Source of the DNA: Trichococcus shcherbakoviae
GTDB lineage: Bacteria; Bacillota; Bacilli; Lactobacillales; Aerococcaceae
DNA: 64,000 bases
Reading direction: 5' to 3'
Assembly (NCBI RefSeq): GCF_963666195.1
Contig: NZ_OY762653.1
Coordinates: forward strand, 930,001-994,000
In this document: piece by piece, positions 31,424 to 41,881 of the stretch
How the letters are laid out: the number at the start of each line of letters is the position of its first letter
Position numbering within the stretch: position 1 is the stretch's first letter
Position numbers and translations under genes: made by a program
The notes under the pieces: generated by a model
The model's database searches: none
What the model was told of the DNA's origin: nothing
Seen by the model: only the letters and a program-made list of their open reading frames with translations

Positions 31424-32350
31424 TTATTGTACGCTGAACAGAGGCGTGGAGAGGTAACGTTCGCCGCTATCCGGCGCCACAGTCAAGACGGACTTGCCTT
31501 TGCCCAAACGGATGGCCACTTCGATCGCACCGGCAATGGCAGCCCCGCCTGAAATGCCCACCAGTATGCCTTCTTCCTGCGCAACACGGCGAGCCATTTC
31601 GAAGGCTTGTTCATTGGAGACTTGGACGATACCGTTGTAAAGTGTCGTGTCCAAGACAGACGGGATAAAGCCCGCCCCGATACCCTGGATTTTGTGCGGG
31701 CCTTTCGGCTTTCCGCTCAGTACAGCCGAGTCGGTCGGCTCCAGAGCATAGATCTCCACGTTAGGATTGACTTTGCGCAATGCCTTGCCGACTCCAGTCA
31801 CGGTTCCGCCCGTTCCGACTCCGGCAATAAAGGCATCCGGCGTCTTGCCTTCAAACGCCTCGATGATTTCCGGGCCGGTAATGGCTTCATGCACAGCTGG
31901 ATTGGCTGGATTATCGAATTGCATCGGCATAAAGTGTTCCGGTTGCGCTGCGATTTCCCTTGCCTTCGCAATTGAACCGTTCATCCCTTCAGCTCCAGGT
32001 GTCAAAACTAATTCGGCGCCATAAGCTGCCAACAATAAGCGTCTTTCCATGCTCATCGTATCAGGCATCACAAAAATGGCTTTATAGCCTTTTGCCGCAG
32101 CCAGCATTGCTAAGCCGACGCCTGTATTCCCGCTGGTCGGTTCCACGATTGTATACCCAGGCTTCAGAAGGCCTTCTTCTTCCGCCACTTCTATCATATT
32201 CAGAGCGATGCGATCTTTCACGCTTCCGCCTGCATTGAATGATTCAAGCTTGACGTAAACATCAGCCACACCCTCGGGTACCACTTTATTCAGTTTGATT
32301 ATCGGCGTTTCCCCGATCAAACTTGCAATTGAAGAGACTATTTTTACCAT
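31424..32350 (-). CDS. cysK: Cysteine synthase (O-acetylserine sulfhydrylase)
   Basis: CysK makes cysteine from O-acetylserine and sulfide using PLP. The 308-residue protein has the Schiff-base lysine in GGSVKDR (Lys45), PTSGNTGVG, the phosphate-binding [12 protein letters not shown] and [11 protein letters not shown] at the end. It is flanked by a terminator and hslO, matching the Bacillus order. It may act with metI in sulfur amino-acid exchange, though they are far apart. Confidence 0.95.
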   Translation of the reverse strand: MVKIVSSIASLIGETPIIKLNKVVPEGVADVYVKLESFNAGGSVKDRIALNMIEVAEEEGLLKPGYTIVEPTSGNTGVGLAMLAAAKGYKAIFVMPDTMSMERRLLLAAYGAELVLTPGAEGMNGSIAKAREIAAQPEHFMPMQFDNPANPAVHEAITGPEIIEAFEGKTPDAFIAGVGTGGTVTGVGKALRKVNPNVEIYALEPTDSAVLSGKPKGPHKIQGIGAGFIPSVLDTTLYNGIVQVSNEQAFEMARRVAQEEGILVGISGGAAIAGAIEVAIRLGKGKSVLTVAPDSGERYLSTPLFSVQ

Positions 32351-32459
32351 GTCGATTCCTCCAGCTCAGATAGATTTTACTGATCAGTTCCGTCAAACGG
32401 ATAGATTACTTTCATTGTAGGTTACGTGAAACCGCATTACAAGAGAGAAGCCGACGCCA

Positions 32460-33362
32460 TCAGATGTTGGCAGCGCGCTTTTCATCAATGGCCGTCACCA
32501 GTTCCTGCAGATCTGCTTCCGAATAGTGGTACTTTTCGCCACAGAAATGGCAGACAACTTCAGCGCCATGATCTTCTTCGATCATTTCCTGCAGCTCAGT
32601 CTTGCCGATCGAACTCAACCCTTCGCTGAAACGATCCCTTGAACAATCGCAGTGAAAACGCACAGGCATCTTCTCCAACACTTCCACATTTTCTTCGCCC
32701 AATATGCGCGTCAGAATCTGTTCAGGTGTTTCACCGTTTTCCATCAATCTGGAAACCAACGGAATGGCTGCAATATTCTTTTCCACTTTCGTGATGGCTT
32801 CATCACTGGCGTCTGGCATCACCTGGATCATGAAACCGCCAGCAGCTTTGATCGAATCGTCGGTGTCCACCAACACGCTCAAACCGATGGCCGAAGGTAT
32901 CTGCTCAGAATTTGCCATGTAGTAGGTGAAATCCTCGCCCAATTCACCGCTGACAAGCGAAACTTGTCCCGTAAACGGTTCTTTCATCCCTAAATCTTTG
33001 ATGACGGTCAAGGTGCCCTCCGTCCCCACAACTGCACGCACATCCAATTTGCCATGGTCGTTCAAGGAGAGATTGACATTCGGGTTTGCAATATAGGCTT
33101 TGATATCGCCCTTACCGTTCGCATCTGCGAGTATGCGGCCTCCCAGGCCATCCCCATTCACGATGACGGTCATTTTTTCTTCGTTCTTCAAACCGGCAGC
33201 TGCCAGCAACAACGTCCCTACCATCGTGCGGCCTAAAGCTGCAGAAGAGGCACTCCATGTATCATGTCTTCTTTGGGCCTCTGCAACCGCTGCTGTAGCG
33301 TCAATCGAGTAGGCACGGAATTGTCCTTCATAGGCTAACGCTTTAATTAAATAGTCGCTCAT
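32460..33362 (-). CDS. hslO: Redox-regulated chaperone Hsp33
   Basis: Hsp33 is a holdase activated by oxidative and heat stress. The 300-residue protein has four zinc-binding cysteines at the C-terminus, CDC (238, 240) and CHFC (271, 274), which release zinc when oxidised. The N-terminal domain is conserved (GTLLLAAAGLK, GDGLGGRILADANG). It lies between cysK and ftsH. Confidence 0.96.
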   Translation of the reverse strand: MSDYLIKALAYEGQFRAYSIDATAAVAEAQRRHDTWSASSAALGRTMVGTLLLAAAGLKNEEKMTVIVNGDGLGGRILADANGKGDIKAYIANPNVNLSLNDHGKLDVRAVVGTEGTLTVIKDLGMKEPFTGQVSLVSGELGEDFTYYMANSEQIPSAIGLSVLVDTDDSIKAAGGFMIQVMPDASDEAITKVEKNIAAIPLVSRLMENGETPEQILTRILGEENVEVLEKMPVRFHCDCSRDRFSEGLSSIGKTELQEMIEEDHGAEVVCHFCGEKYHYSEADLQELVTAIDEKRAANI

Positions 33363-33473
33363 ATATAATCCTCCATCGCATTCTTAAATTGTTTCTCTAT
33401 CATTCTACTATAGGTCGGAACGAAAGCAACTATACTTTGCTCACTTACTTTTGCAGAGTTGCTCTTTGATGAC

Positions 33474-33505
33474 AAAAAGTCCGGGATTGTCATCCCAGAC
33501 TTTTT
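33474..33505 (-). terminator. Terminator of ftsH
   Basis: AAAAAGTC plus GGGAT pairs with ATCCC plus GACTTTTT (33474-33505) with one internal mismatch and a short loop. It lies 18 bp after the ftsH stop and has T and A flanks in both directions. Confidence 0.75.
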
Positions 33506-33522
33506 GCAAAACGCTATTTGTT

Positions 33523-35634
33523 TTATTTTTCTTCCGTATCTGTAGCTTCATTTTCCGCTTTTTCATCAGCAACTGGCAATGAATCTTCAGATGAAACTTC
33601 GGATTCGTCATCAGCAAGCATCTGCTCTTCTTGACGAACTTTTTCAGCCTCTTTCTTCTCAAGGGCCCGTTTGGCTTCTTCAAAAGACTGCGCTTTTTCA
33701 CTTGGAAATTCTTCTGGATTCGAGTCCGAAGGCATTTGGCCGGTTTCGAACAAGCTGCGGATTGTTTTCTCGTCCAATGTTTCCAATTCCAACAATTTTG
33801 CAGCGATCAAATTCAGTTGTTCACGGTGTTCTTCGATGATCTGACGCGCTCTGACATGCGCTTCACTCATCATACGACGGACTTCCGAGTCGATTTGGTA
33901 AGCAATATCTTCGGAGTAAGCTTTGGTTTGGCCATAGTCACGCCCGACGAATACTTGATGGTTCCCTTCATACTGCACAGTGCCCAGCTTCTCACTCATA
34001 CCGTACTCAGTAACCATGCTTCTGATCAAGCCGGTAGCTTGTTCGAAGTCGTTGCTGGCGCCTGTAGTTTGGACGTTGAAGACAACTTCCTCCGCAACAC
34101 GTCCACCAAGCAAGCCGACAACTTGCTCCAATAATTCATCCTTCGTCATAAGGAATCGATCCTCTTTCGGAAGCATGATTGCGTATCCTCCAGCGCGACC
34201 GCGCGGAACGATCGTAACTTTGTGGACAATACGCGCATCGCTCAGCACCATACCGACGATCGTATGACCGGCTTCATGGTAAGCAACCATTTCACGTTCG
34301 CGTTTGCTGATGACACGATCTCTCTTGGCAGGACCGGCAATTACACGGTCATGCGCTTCGTCAACATCAAGAGCATCAATTTTTGTTTTGTTCCGTCTGG
34401 CCGCAACCAAGGCAGCTTCGTTCAACAGGTTTTCCAGATCGGCCCCAGAGAAGCCTGGCGTCTGTTGCGCGACAACTTTCAGGTCGACGTTGCTTGCCAA
34501 CGGTTTATTACGGGAATGTACTTTCAGTATCGCTTCACGGCCTTTTACATCCGGTCTGCCAACCAAAATCTGGCGGTCAAAACGGCCTGGACGGAGCAAA
34601 GCCGGATCGAGTACGTCCGAACGGTTGGTAGCGGCAATTACGATGATGCCTTCATTACCGGAAAAACCGTCCATCTCAACCAATAATTGGTTCAGTGTTT
34701 GTTCGCGTTCATCATGTCCGCCACCCATACCGGCGCCACGTTGACGTCCGACAGCATCGATTTCATCGATGAAGATGATGGCAGGAGCCGCTTTTTTTGC
34801 TTGCTCGAACAAATCACGCACACGGCTGGCACCGACACCGACGAACATTTCCACGAATTCCGAACCGGAAATCGAGAAGAAAGGCACACCGGCTTCACCA
34901 GCGACAGCTTTTGCCAATAAGGTCTTACCTGTTCCAGGAGGTCCTTCCAGCAAAACCCCAGCCGGAATTCTCGCTCCAAGCGCCGTGAAACGACGAGGAT
35001 CCTTCAGGAATTCCACAACTTCAACAAGCTCTTGTTTCTCTTCCTCTGCACCAGCGACGTCTGAAAAACGTACTTTCATCGGTTTCTTGGTTGCATCCTC
35101 TGACTTTGTTTTTCCGAAGTTCATGACATTGCGGTTACCGCCTTGCCCGCCTCCAGCTTGTCCCATCATCATGTACATGAAGAAGATGAAGATGACGATC
35201 GGCAATACACTGAACAGGATGCTGATCCATGCGCCGGACTGATCTTCTTCCAACGGCACCATCTGTGTATCCGTCGTTTCGGCGATGTCCGTGATCTGTT
35301 TCAGCGTTTCATCATTCGGTAAAACTCTGGTTGTGAAATTCTTCGTTGTAGTACTGGTCGTATCATCAAACAACAGCAGATCGCTGGATGAATCAGCCAC
35401 TTCCAGTTCTTGTTCGGTGCGGTATTCACCGCTGATTTCATAAACGCCTGCACCCGGTTGGATCGTAAAGCTATCCACCTCTTCCGAGTTCAAGGCATCC
35501 ATAAATTCGCTTGCGGAAATTTCTTGGCTCGTCTCTGTGTCCATGCCGCCTGTAATCATCGAAACCACTGCAATGATCGCAAGGAAGATCAGCACATAAA
35601 AGCCGCTGCTTTTAAGAAAATTATTTTTTTTCAT
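33523..35634 (-). CDS. ftsH: ATP-dependent zinc metalloprotease FtsH
   Basis: FtsH degrades misfolded membrane and short-lived proteins. The 703-residue protein has two membrane segments (about 11-29 and 136-155) flanking an extracellular domain, Walker A GPPGTGKT (231-238), Walker [10 protein letters not shown], the second region of homology [18 protein letters not shown], and the zinc-protease motif HEAGH (453-457). The tail after about 630 is acidic and low-complexity. It follows hpt and tilS as in Bacillus. Confidence 0.97.
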   Translation of the reverse strand: MKKNNFLKSSGFYVLIFLAIIAVVSMITGGMDTETSQEISASEFMDALNSEEVDSFTIQPGAGVYEISGEYRTEQELEVADSSSDLLLFDDTTSTTTKNFTTRVLPNDETLKQITDIAETTDTQMVPLEEDQSGAWISILFSVLPIVIFIFFMYMMMGQAGGGQGGNRNVMNFGKTKSEDATKKPMKVRFSDVAGAEEEKQELVEVVEFLKDPRRFTALGARIPAGVLLEGPPGTGKTLLAKAVAGEAGVPFFSISGSEFVEMFVGVGASRVRDLFEQAKKAAPAIIFIDEIDAVGRQRGAGMGGGHDEREQTLNQLLVEMDGFSGNEGIIVIAATNRSDVLDPALLRPGRFDRQILVGRPDVKGREAILKVHSRNKPLASNVDLKVVAQQTPGFSGADLENLLNEAALVAARRNKTKIDALDVDEAHDRVIAGPAKRDRVISKREREMVAYHEAGHTIVGMVLSDARIVHKVTIVPRGRAGGYAIMLPKEDRFLMTKDELLEQVVGLLGGRVAEEVVFNVQTTGASNDFEQATGLIRSMVTEYGMSEKLGTVQYEGNHQVFVGRDYGQTKAYSEDIAYQIDSEVRRMMSEAHVRARQIIEEHREQLNLIAAKLLELETLDEKTIRSLFETGQMPSDSNPEEFPSEKAQSFEEAKRALEKKEAEKVRQEEQMLADDESEVSSEDSLPVADEKAENEATDTEEK

Positions 35635-35756
35635 TAGAACCTCCTCGTCAGATATCGTTCTTCGCAGACTTTATCTTACGTCTCATCTTTTTTGTTTGTA
35701 CAATATACTGGTATCTCACTAATCATATCATATCTGACCAATTTTAACGAATGATT

Positions 35757-36296
35757 TTACTCATAAACTTCGGTTTTTAAAACCCCGATATAAGGGAGGT
35801 TACGGTACTTTTCGTTGAAGTCCAATCCGTATCCGACGACGAACTCGTTCGGAACGTTGATTCCGATGTAATCCGCTTCCAAATCAACGACGCGGCGTTC
35901 TTTCTTGTCCATCAAAGTGACCACTTTTATGGATTTGGCTTTACGGTATTTAAAGATTTCGATCAGGTAGCTCAACGTCCTTCCGGTATCGATGATGTCC
36001 TCGACGATCAACAGGTCGCGGCCGTCCACGGTCGTATCCAGATCTTTCAGGATCTTCACATCTCCACTTGATTCCATTCCGGCTCCGTAGCTGGAGACGT
36101 CCATGAAATCCAATTCCAGATCGCATGCCATCGCGCGCGACAAGTCGGTCATGAACATGACTGCACCTTTCAGCACGCCAATCACCAATGGATTTTTCCC
36201 TTCATATTCTTTCGTCAATTGCGCGCCCAAGTCTTTGACTACTGCGCTGATTTCTTCTTCACTGTATAATACTTCCTTGATATCAGGATGCAACAT
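35757..36296 (-). CDS. hpt: Hypoxanthine phosphoribosyltransferase
   Basis: Hpt salvages hypoxanthine and guanine using PRPP. The 179-residue protein has the PRPP-binding loop [10 protein letters not shown] (98-107) and the [10 protein letters not shown] flexible loop. I start at ATG 36296, six bases after GAGGTG; the frame extends to 36305 only through that site. It follows tilS by 18 bp, a widespread tilS-hpt-ftsH cluster. Confidence 0.95.
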   Translation of the reverse strand: MLHPDIKEVLYSEEEISAVVKDLGAQLTKEYEGKNPLVIGVLKGAVMFMTDLSRAMACDLELDFMDVSSYGAGMESSGDVKILKDLDTTVDGRDLLIVEDIIDTGRTLSYLIEIFKYRKAKSIKVVTLMDKKERRVVDLEADYIGINVPNEFVVGYGLDFNEKYRNLPYIGVLKTEVYE

Positions 36297-36314
36297 TTCT
36301 TTCACCTCAAAAAT

Positions 36315-37712
36315 TTATTTAATGTAAATCAATCTGTAACGCGTTTGTTCTTTGTCATTCTCGGACAACCAGACGGACTGGGCATAGCCCGGCACCCATA
36401 AAATACGTCCCTCGTCATCAGTGACGATACAGGCGTTACGTCTTTCTTCATCCGGAATTTTTTTATCCACAAAAAGCCGGCTCACTTTTTTTGTGAATGG
36501 CTGATTTTTGTTCAATACTATCTTGTCGCCCGAATGCCGGGAACGTACCGTAAAAGGCATCAGCGCCGATTCGTCAGTGATTCCAACGCTCAGAGCCTCC
36601 AGCGGCAGTTCTTTTGAAACCGCATTATCGTTATGAAATAATCCTATTCTACCATGAGAAGGCAAGGTTACCCATCTATTTAGCTCCAATTGCTCAGAAA
36701 AATCGGAAAAATCGATCCTGACTGAATCGGGGGATAAGAAAGTAAGTTTATCATACCTTTTTCTGGCCTGCCACCCTCCCGCCAAAGATATTTGCTTTTG
36801 GGGAGACTGGTTTTCGATAAGATCCATGATGGCAGTCAGCTGGCTCCTGCGGAAGAGTTGCCCTGCCGGTATCAACCGCTCCGTCACAAAATGACTGAGC
36901 ACGAGCCGTTGCAAGGAAACGTCACACGCTTGCCATCCGGTCAGATCCAATACCCAGTCCGCTTCAACCTTGTTGAACAACGAGCGAAACGCCTGGGAGA
37001 CAACAGGTTGAACGACCCTCAACACATCCTGCAGATCTTCCGAAAAATCGCCGAAGTGCCTGGATGCTTGGTTGTTTTCCACCTTCAGTAGTGGAATGAT
37101 GCTGTTTCGGTATCTGTTCCGCGTGAAAGTCAGCTCCGAATTGGTGCTGTCTTCCCGATAAGGGATCCCGGCTATTCCGCAAATCTGATAGAGCTCGTCT
37201 TTTTGGAACTGCAGCAATGGGCGGACGAGCTGCCCACGACCAAAAATGCGCGTCGCAGCGATTCCGGAGATGCCCTTCAGCGTGCTGCCCCTGACCAGGC
37301 GCATCAGGATCGTCTCCAGCTGATCATCCGCGTGATGTGCTGTCGCCAAGTGGGTCGCTGGCCATTTTTCCATCATATCAGCAAAGAAGGCATAGCGGAA
37401 TTCCCTTGCTGCCATTTCCAGGTTTGACTTTGGGTGGCTTTCTTCTTTCCAGTGTTCGGCAAAAAAAGCGATTTTTTGGGTCTCACAGTAGTCTCTGACC
37501 ATCCGGTATTCCTCGTCCGACTCTTCCCTGAGATGATGGTGGATATGCACCACCGCGAACTGTGGTTGCCATTCCGGCGGCAATTGTTGGACAAGCCCCA
37601 GCAACGCCATGGAATCCACACCGCCGGATACCGCCAAAAGCAAGCGGCTCTCATTATCCCAAAGTTGTTGGCGTCCCAACTCTTTGCATAGACGCAGAAT
37701 ATATTCCTGCAT
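36315..37712 (-). CDS. tilS: tRNA(Ile)-lysidine synthase
   Basis: TilS converts the wobble cytidine of the minor tRNA-Ile to lysidine, changing its specificity from AUG to AUA. The 465-residue protein has the N-type ATP pyrophosphatase motif SGGVDS (29-34), HIHHHLR, AHHADDQLET and RNRYRNSIIP, followed by the longer C-terminal substrate domains. I start at ATG 37712 after AGGGA; the longer frame to 37760 has no binding site. Confidence 0.94.
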   Translation of the reverse strand: MQEYILRLCKELGRQQLWDNESRLLLAVSGGVDSMALLGLVQQLPPEWQPQFAVVHIHHHLREESDEEYRMVRDYCETQKIAFFAEHWKEESHPKSNLEMAAREFRYAFFADMMEKWPATHLATAHHADDQLETILMRLVRGSTLKGISGIAATRIFGRGQLVRPLLQFQKDELYQICGIAGIPYREDSTNSELTFTRNRYRNSIIPLLKVENNQASRHFGDFSEDLQDVLRVVQPVVSQAFRSLFNKVEADWVLDLTGWQACDVSLQRLVLSHFVTERLIPAGQLFRRSQLTAIMDLIENQSPQKQISLAGGWQARKRYDKLTFLSPDSVRIDFSDFSEQLELNRWVTLPSHGRIGLFHNDNAVSKELPLEALSVGITDESALMPFTVRSRHSGDKIVLNKNQPFTKKVSRLFVDKKIPDEERRNACIVTDDEGRILWVPGYAQSVWLSENDKEQTRYRLIYIK

Positions 37713-37800
37713 AACATCCCTGCTCTCTTTACTCGTAAAGCAAAAAAGAGGGTGCGACAATCGGTTTCCCTTTTGCCCAACCTCTAGAAATTACTGTTTT

Positions 37801-38280
37801 CTATCCACGTCTGCCGCCACGGCCGCCGCGTTTGCCTTCCGTATTGCGCTTGATGGAAGTCAGACGATCTTCGCTGTCCTTCAAGAAGCTGCTCATCAAC
37901 GAGTCAAAGTCATTTTTCAGACCTTTGTCCTGATGGGCTGAGAAATCTTTTCTGCCTTTGGAAAAAGAGCCTTCTGGACGAGGAGTTGTACTTTTTTGAT
38001 AAGGTCTGCTTTCTCGTTGAGGTCTGGAAACTTCCCCTGCTGGCTTGTCCACAGCTTTACGGATGGATAAACCGATCTTCCCATCATCCGCAATGGACAT
38101 AACCTTAACGGTCACTTCATCGCCAACCTTCAAAACATCCTTTATTTCCTTTACAAAAGTATCAGAAATTTCACTAATATGAACTAATCCTGTCTTACCG
38201 CCACCTAAATCAATGAATGCACCAAAATTTGTAATCCCTGTAACTTTTCCTGATACTTTATTCCCAACTTCAATTGACAT
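37801..38280 (-). CDS. yabR: S1-domain RNA-binding protein (YabR-like)
   Basis: The 159-residue protein starts with one S1/OB RNA-binding domain (residues 1-75: VGNKVSGKVTGITNFGAFID, GLVHISEIS, GDEVTVKV). It is followed by a basic, disordered tail ending in an RG-rich GGRGGRRG. YabR-type proteins are thought to bind RNA or ribosomes; the exact function is not established. It lies between divIC and tilS, as in Bacillus. Confidence 0.88.
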   Translation of the reverse strand: MSIEVGNKVSGKVTGITNFGAFIDLGGGKTGLVHISEISDTFVKEIKDVLKVGDEVTVKVMSIADDGKIGLSIRKAVDKPAGEVSRPQRESRPYQKSTTPRPEGSFSKGRKDFSAHQDKGLKNDFDSLMSSFLKDSEDRLTSIKRNTEGKRGGRGGRRG

Positions 38281-38367
38281 AAAAAAAAAGTTCCTCCTTC
38301 ATTTTTGCTCAACTAATTATAACACGGATTATGCAGAAAAAAATAGAATCTTTATTCATTGCTGTAT

Positions 38368-38802
38368 TCATGAATCAGAATCTGCCGCATTCTCTTGTTT
38401 CTCGGCCATTTTTGTCTGATTATCTTCAGGCAAACTGAAGATGATCTCGCCATCCTTGCTCAAGTAATATTTACCGCGCGCCAATTTGGCGATGTATTCA
38501 TCATCCTGCAACAATTTGACTTCATAGGTCAATTGCGTATTTTCGTCCTCAGCCTGTTTTTTCTCTGTTTGGGCCAAAGCGATGGCTGCATCCAGATTAC
38601 GGATTTCCAGCCAGTTGCCGACTGTTTTCCACAGGCACGGCACAATCAGGGCAGCGCCGAAGAAAAAGATCAGCGACAATCTTCTCATATGGGCTTTCTT
38701 CGCCCTCTGAAATATACGTTTCTGACTGTGCTGCGCCTTCGTGAAATCATTTTGCATGACGGTTACGTTGTCAGCTGTCTTTTTCTTGGTCTTTTCATTC
38801 AC
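38368..38802 (-). CDS. divIC: Septum formation initiator DivIC (FtsB-like)
   Basis: DivIC is a bitopic division protein that works with FtsL and DivIB at the septum. The 144-residue product has a basic cytoplasmic N-terminus, one membrane segment (about 40-60, LSLIFFFGAALIVPCL), a coiled coil with EKKQAEDENTQLTYEVKLL, and the family end YIAKLARGKYYLSKDGEIIF. I start at GTG 38802, eight bases after AAGGAGG. It lies between rqcP and yabR. Confidence 0.9.
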   Translation of the reverse strand: MNEKTKKKTADNVTVMQNDFTKAQHSQKRIFQRAKKAHMRRLSLIFFFGAALIVPCLWKTVGNWLEIRNLDAAIALAQTEKKQAEDENTQLTYEVKLLQDDEYIAKLARGKYYLSKDGEIIFSLPEDNQTKMAEKQENAADSDS

Positions 38803-38909
38803 CCTGATCGCCTCCTTGAAAACTTCCACACCCACATTATCTCCGAATAGTTTTACTCATGTAAAAGTATAGAAGAAACAGCGCGGATTGTCCATGGCCT
38901 TTCGCATCA

Positions 38910-39188
38910 TCAGAAGCGATTTTCTTCCGCTCTTGGTGCAACCGTTTCGCTGATGAGGGTATACATTTCCTGTGCTTCATCCTTCTTGGTCGTTTCCACA
39001 ATTTTGTCGACGCGCACGACGACGGTCTTATTCCCGAATTGCAGCGTCATTTCATCGCCGGCTTTTACAGTCGAACTCGACTTCGCTTGCTTGCCGTTGA
39101 TCAGGATGCGCCCCTTGTCCGCCACTTCTTTGGCTACTGATCTGCGTTTGATTAAGCGGGATACTTTCAAAAATTTATCTAGTCTCAT
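38910..39188 (-). CDS. rqcP: S4-domain protein RqcP (Hsp15 family)
   Basis: The 92-residue protein is essentially one S4 RNA-binding domain ([21 protein letters not shown], then [13 protein letters not shown]). RqcP helps RqcH extend stalled peptides with alanine on the 50S subunit during ribosome-associated quality control. Its start overlaps the yabN end by 14 bp, so the two are coupled. AAGGGG precedes the ATG. Confidence 0.92.
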   Translation of the reverse strand: MRLDKFLKVSRLIKRRSVAKEVADKGRILINGKQAKSSSTVKAGDEMTLQFGNKTVVVRVDKIVETTKKDEAQEMYTLISETVAPRAEENRF

Positions 39189-40233
39189 CGGAATTCCCCT
39201 TTTCTTTTGCTTTTATCGCTTGCCACATTTTATCGATTTCCTCGATCGTATCAGCCTTCACCCCGTCAAAAACATGCGGATGGCGTCTGCGTAACTTTTT
39301 ATTCAACGTTTCCAGGATATCCTCCATCGTGAAAAACCCTTCCCGCTCGCCGAATGAGGCGTGATAGAAAACCTGGAGCAGAATATCGCCCAACTCTTCG
39401 ATCAGGTTATCGATATCATCGTTCTGAATCGCCTCGGCCACTTCTTCGCACTCTTCCTTCAGATAGGGCAACAGACTTTCATGTGTCTGCGATTGCACCC
39501 AAACATCTTTTTCTACGATGGCATCCATGTAGGTTTGGGTCAACTCAAAGCTTTTGGTTCGCTCATCTTTTTCAAGCGGCGGAACATACAAGGAGAGCAA
39601 GTTGTGCACGCCCTCTAGCCTGTCCATCTCGTACAACGGGCACCAGGTCACTTTCTGCATCTTTGTCCCTGCCGCATCGACCAAAGCCACTTGGTGCTCA
39701 TCCGGATATTTCTCCATCAACTTCAATTTCACATCGCTGGCCACAAATTCATTGAAAACTTGCATGATGATCAGGTGATTGCCTAAGCTCAGCTGGTCCT
39801 GGTGGAAGGTCAACCCATCCAACAATTGGAAACCCTCGATCGGATCAATGGCTACCGCCTGAAAGAAATCGTCGATGAAACTCTTCCCTCCAACGATTTC
39901 CACTTCGATCCCCGCCTCGTTCTCCAGCAGATGCTTGACGGAATCCTCCGCAACCAACGGGTGTCCCGGCACTGCATAAATCAGATCCTGCGTTTTTGCT
40001 TTATCCAATAACTGATCTGCGATCTGACGGTATACGTCATCAAAATTATCCTTCGATTCATATATGTCATCAAAACTTTCAAACTGCACGCCTGCAGCCT
40101 TCAGATTTTCAACGACAGGATGCTCTTTGGTCCGCAGATGGACGAAATCAGCTGCCAGCAATCGACTGTATACGCCGTACGGCAGTTGTTCCAAATCTCC
40201 GGCTCCAAGCCCCATTATTTCAATTTTACCCAT
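39175..40233 (-). CDS. yabN: YabN-like protein: tetrapyrrole methylase-like domain fused to a MazG NTP pyrophosphohydrolase domain
   Basis: The 352-residue protein has an N-terminal methylase-like domain (about 1-215: [29 protein letters not shown]) and a C-terminal MazG domain (about 245-345). The MazG metal motifs are [11 protein letters not shown] and [10 protein letters not shown], then [12 protein letters not shown]. Bacillus YabN is near 490 residues with a second MazG-like part, which is missing here. MazG hydrolyses NTPs to NMP and pyrophosphate. The role of the methylase-like domain is unknown. It lies between the flippase-like gene and rqcP. Confidence 0.9.
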   Translation of the reverse strand: MGKIEIMGLGAGDLEQLPYGVYSRLLAADFVHLRTKEHPVVENLKAAGVQFESFDDIYESKDNFDDVYRQIADQLLDKAKTQDLIYAVPGHPLVAEDSVKHLLENEAGIEVEIVGGKSFIDDFFQAVAIDPIEGFQLLDGLTFHQDQLSLGNHLIIMQVFNEFVASDVKLKLMEKYPDEHQVALVDAAGTKMQKVTWCPLYEMDRLEGVHNLLSLYVPPLEKDERTKSFELTQTYMDAIVEKDVWVQSQTHESLLPYLKEECEEVAEAIQNDDIDNLIEELGDILLQVFYHASFGEREGFFTMEDILETLNKKLRRRHPHVFDGVKADTIEEIDKMWQAIKAKEKGNSDETR

Positions 40234-40258
40234 ATATTTCTCCTTCTGGAAATCTTTC

Positions 40259-41881
40259 CTATTTTAAGCCGCTCGTTTTATCCGGCAATTTGCGCAGCAG
40301 TTTTTTCCCGAACGGAATGCTTATCCACTCCCGCAAAGTAAAGAGCCTCACTTTTAGAATATACCATAAGAATACGCCCACACCAGCACAAACCGTCACC
40401 GCAGCTATCACGGAATCCGTCAGCCGGCCTCCATCCGTGAAGAGATACCTTTCCAGACCGATCCGCAACGCCCATACCGTAACAAAAAGGACAACGCATC
40501 CAGCCAGCAGTTTGAGGAAAAAGTGATCCGTGAACCAGACATCCCGCAAGGCGCGTTCACTGTTCATCCAAAGCACCAACACCATGGCAGCCAAACCGGC
40601 TATCAAAGCAATGCTTGCCCCCATCGTCCCCAACCGTTCCACCAACAGCAGATTGCCGAAGAACTTGACCGCAAGACCCGCTGCCAGGGCAACCAAGGAA
40701 ATCTTGTACTGACCCAGACTTTGCAGGATCGAATGATAGGCGGTCATGATTGAAGCCGCAAAAATGGCCAAAATATATACGGACAAAACCGCGATGCCTT
40801 CCCGGTCCCCGAAGAGCATGTTGTTGACATTAGGCAAAATAGCCAGCAACCCCGTCACCGCGGCTGCTGAAAAGACACTTGTCATCCTCAGCAAAGACAC
40901 GGCGGATCGCGTAAATTCGCCTTGGCGATTTTGTGCATGCGCATGACTCATCATCGGAATGAAGCTGGCCGAAAACCCGGTCCCTACGACCATGCCCAGC
41001 TGCACAAGCGGTTGGCCACGGTCATAGATGCCCTTGACATTTTTTGCCAAATCACTGGCTGTACCGCCATCCAGCAAGCCGTTGTAGAGCGTAAACGAGT
41101 CGATGAGTTGGAACAGGACCAGGATAGCGCTGAGCAAGCAAATCGTCGCCCCTTCAGTCGCATAGCGGCGGATCAGGCGTCCCCATCGTGCGGCGGGCGC
41201 CTCCTGTTTCAGGTGTCGCCCATCAAGCGTTGGCGAATCATGATTCCGCCTTTCTTTGTAATAAGCGATCAATAGGATCAGGCTGCCCAGAACCGCACCT
41301 ACAGTCGCGCCGCTCATGGCATTTGCGCCCATCGCATAGAGGTCACCTTTTGTTTTCGTGTACAGATAAGCCGCGAAAAGGATCGCCCCTACACGCACCA
41401 GTTGTTCCGACACCTGCGAAATCGCTGTCGGTTCCATGCGGTAGTTGCCTTGGAAGTACCCCCTCATCGTCGCCAGTATCGGCATCCACAAAAACATCCA
41501 GGATACCGACTGCAAAATGGGCTTCAACTCCGGGTCACCCATCAAGAGCGCCAGTTGACCGGAAAAGCCATAGATACCCATGAACAGGATGAAGCCAAAG
41601 ACGCCAAGTATGATTAAGCTGCGCTTCAGCATCATTCTGCGGGTCCCGCTGTCCGGCGTTTCCGCAATCAGCTTCGAAAAAAATACCGGAAAACCCGATA
41701 AAGCGAAGGTCATACCGATGCCATAGATAGGATAAACCTGCTGATAAACGTAAAAACCTGTATTTCCCACCATGTTCTGAAATGGCACTCGGTACACCGC
41801 GCTGAGCACCTTGCTGATAAAAGCGGCCAAAGACAGCAACAACGCACCCTTCATCATCTGCTTCAAGCGATTATTTTCCAT
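40259..41881 (-). CDS. Polysaccharide/lipid-flippase family membrane protein (YabM/SpoVB-like)
   Basis: The 540-residue protein has about 14 hydrophobic helices and belongs to the MOP exporter superfamily (MATE, Wzx, MurJ, SpoVB). The opening AAFISKVLSAVYRVPFQNMVG is typical of the YabM/SpoVB branch. It probably moves a lipid-linked cell envelope precursor across the membrane. The substrate cannot be read from sequence. The start ATG 41881 overlaps the mfd end by 11 bp; the longer frame to 41935 lies within mfd. Confidence 0.88.
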   Translation of the reverse strand: MENNRLKQMMKGALLLSLAAFISKVLSAVYRVPFQNMVGNTGFYVYQQVYPIYGIGMTFALSGFPVFFSKLIAETPDSGTRRMMLKRSLIILGVFGFILFMGIYGFSGQLALLMGDPELKPILQSVSWMFLWMPILATMRGYFQGNYRMEPTAISQVSEQLVRVGAILFAAYLYTKTKGDLYAMGANAMSGATVGAVLGSLILLIAYYKERRNHDSPTLDGRHLKQEAPAARWGRLIRRYATEGATICLLSAILVLFQLIDSFTLYNGLLDGGTASDLAKNVKGIYDRGQPLVQLGMVVGTGFSASFIPMMSHAHAQNRQGEFTRSAVSLLRMTSVFSAAAVTGLLAILPNVNNMLFGDREGIAVLSVYILAIFAASIMTAYHSILQSLGQYKISLVALAAGLAVKFFGNLLLVERLGTMGASIALIAGLAAMVLVLWMNSERALRDVWFTDHFFLKLLAGCVVLFVTVWALRIGLERYLFTDGGRLTDSVIAAVTVCAGVGVFLWYILKVRLFTLREWISIPFGKKLLRKLPDKTSGLK

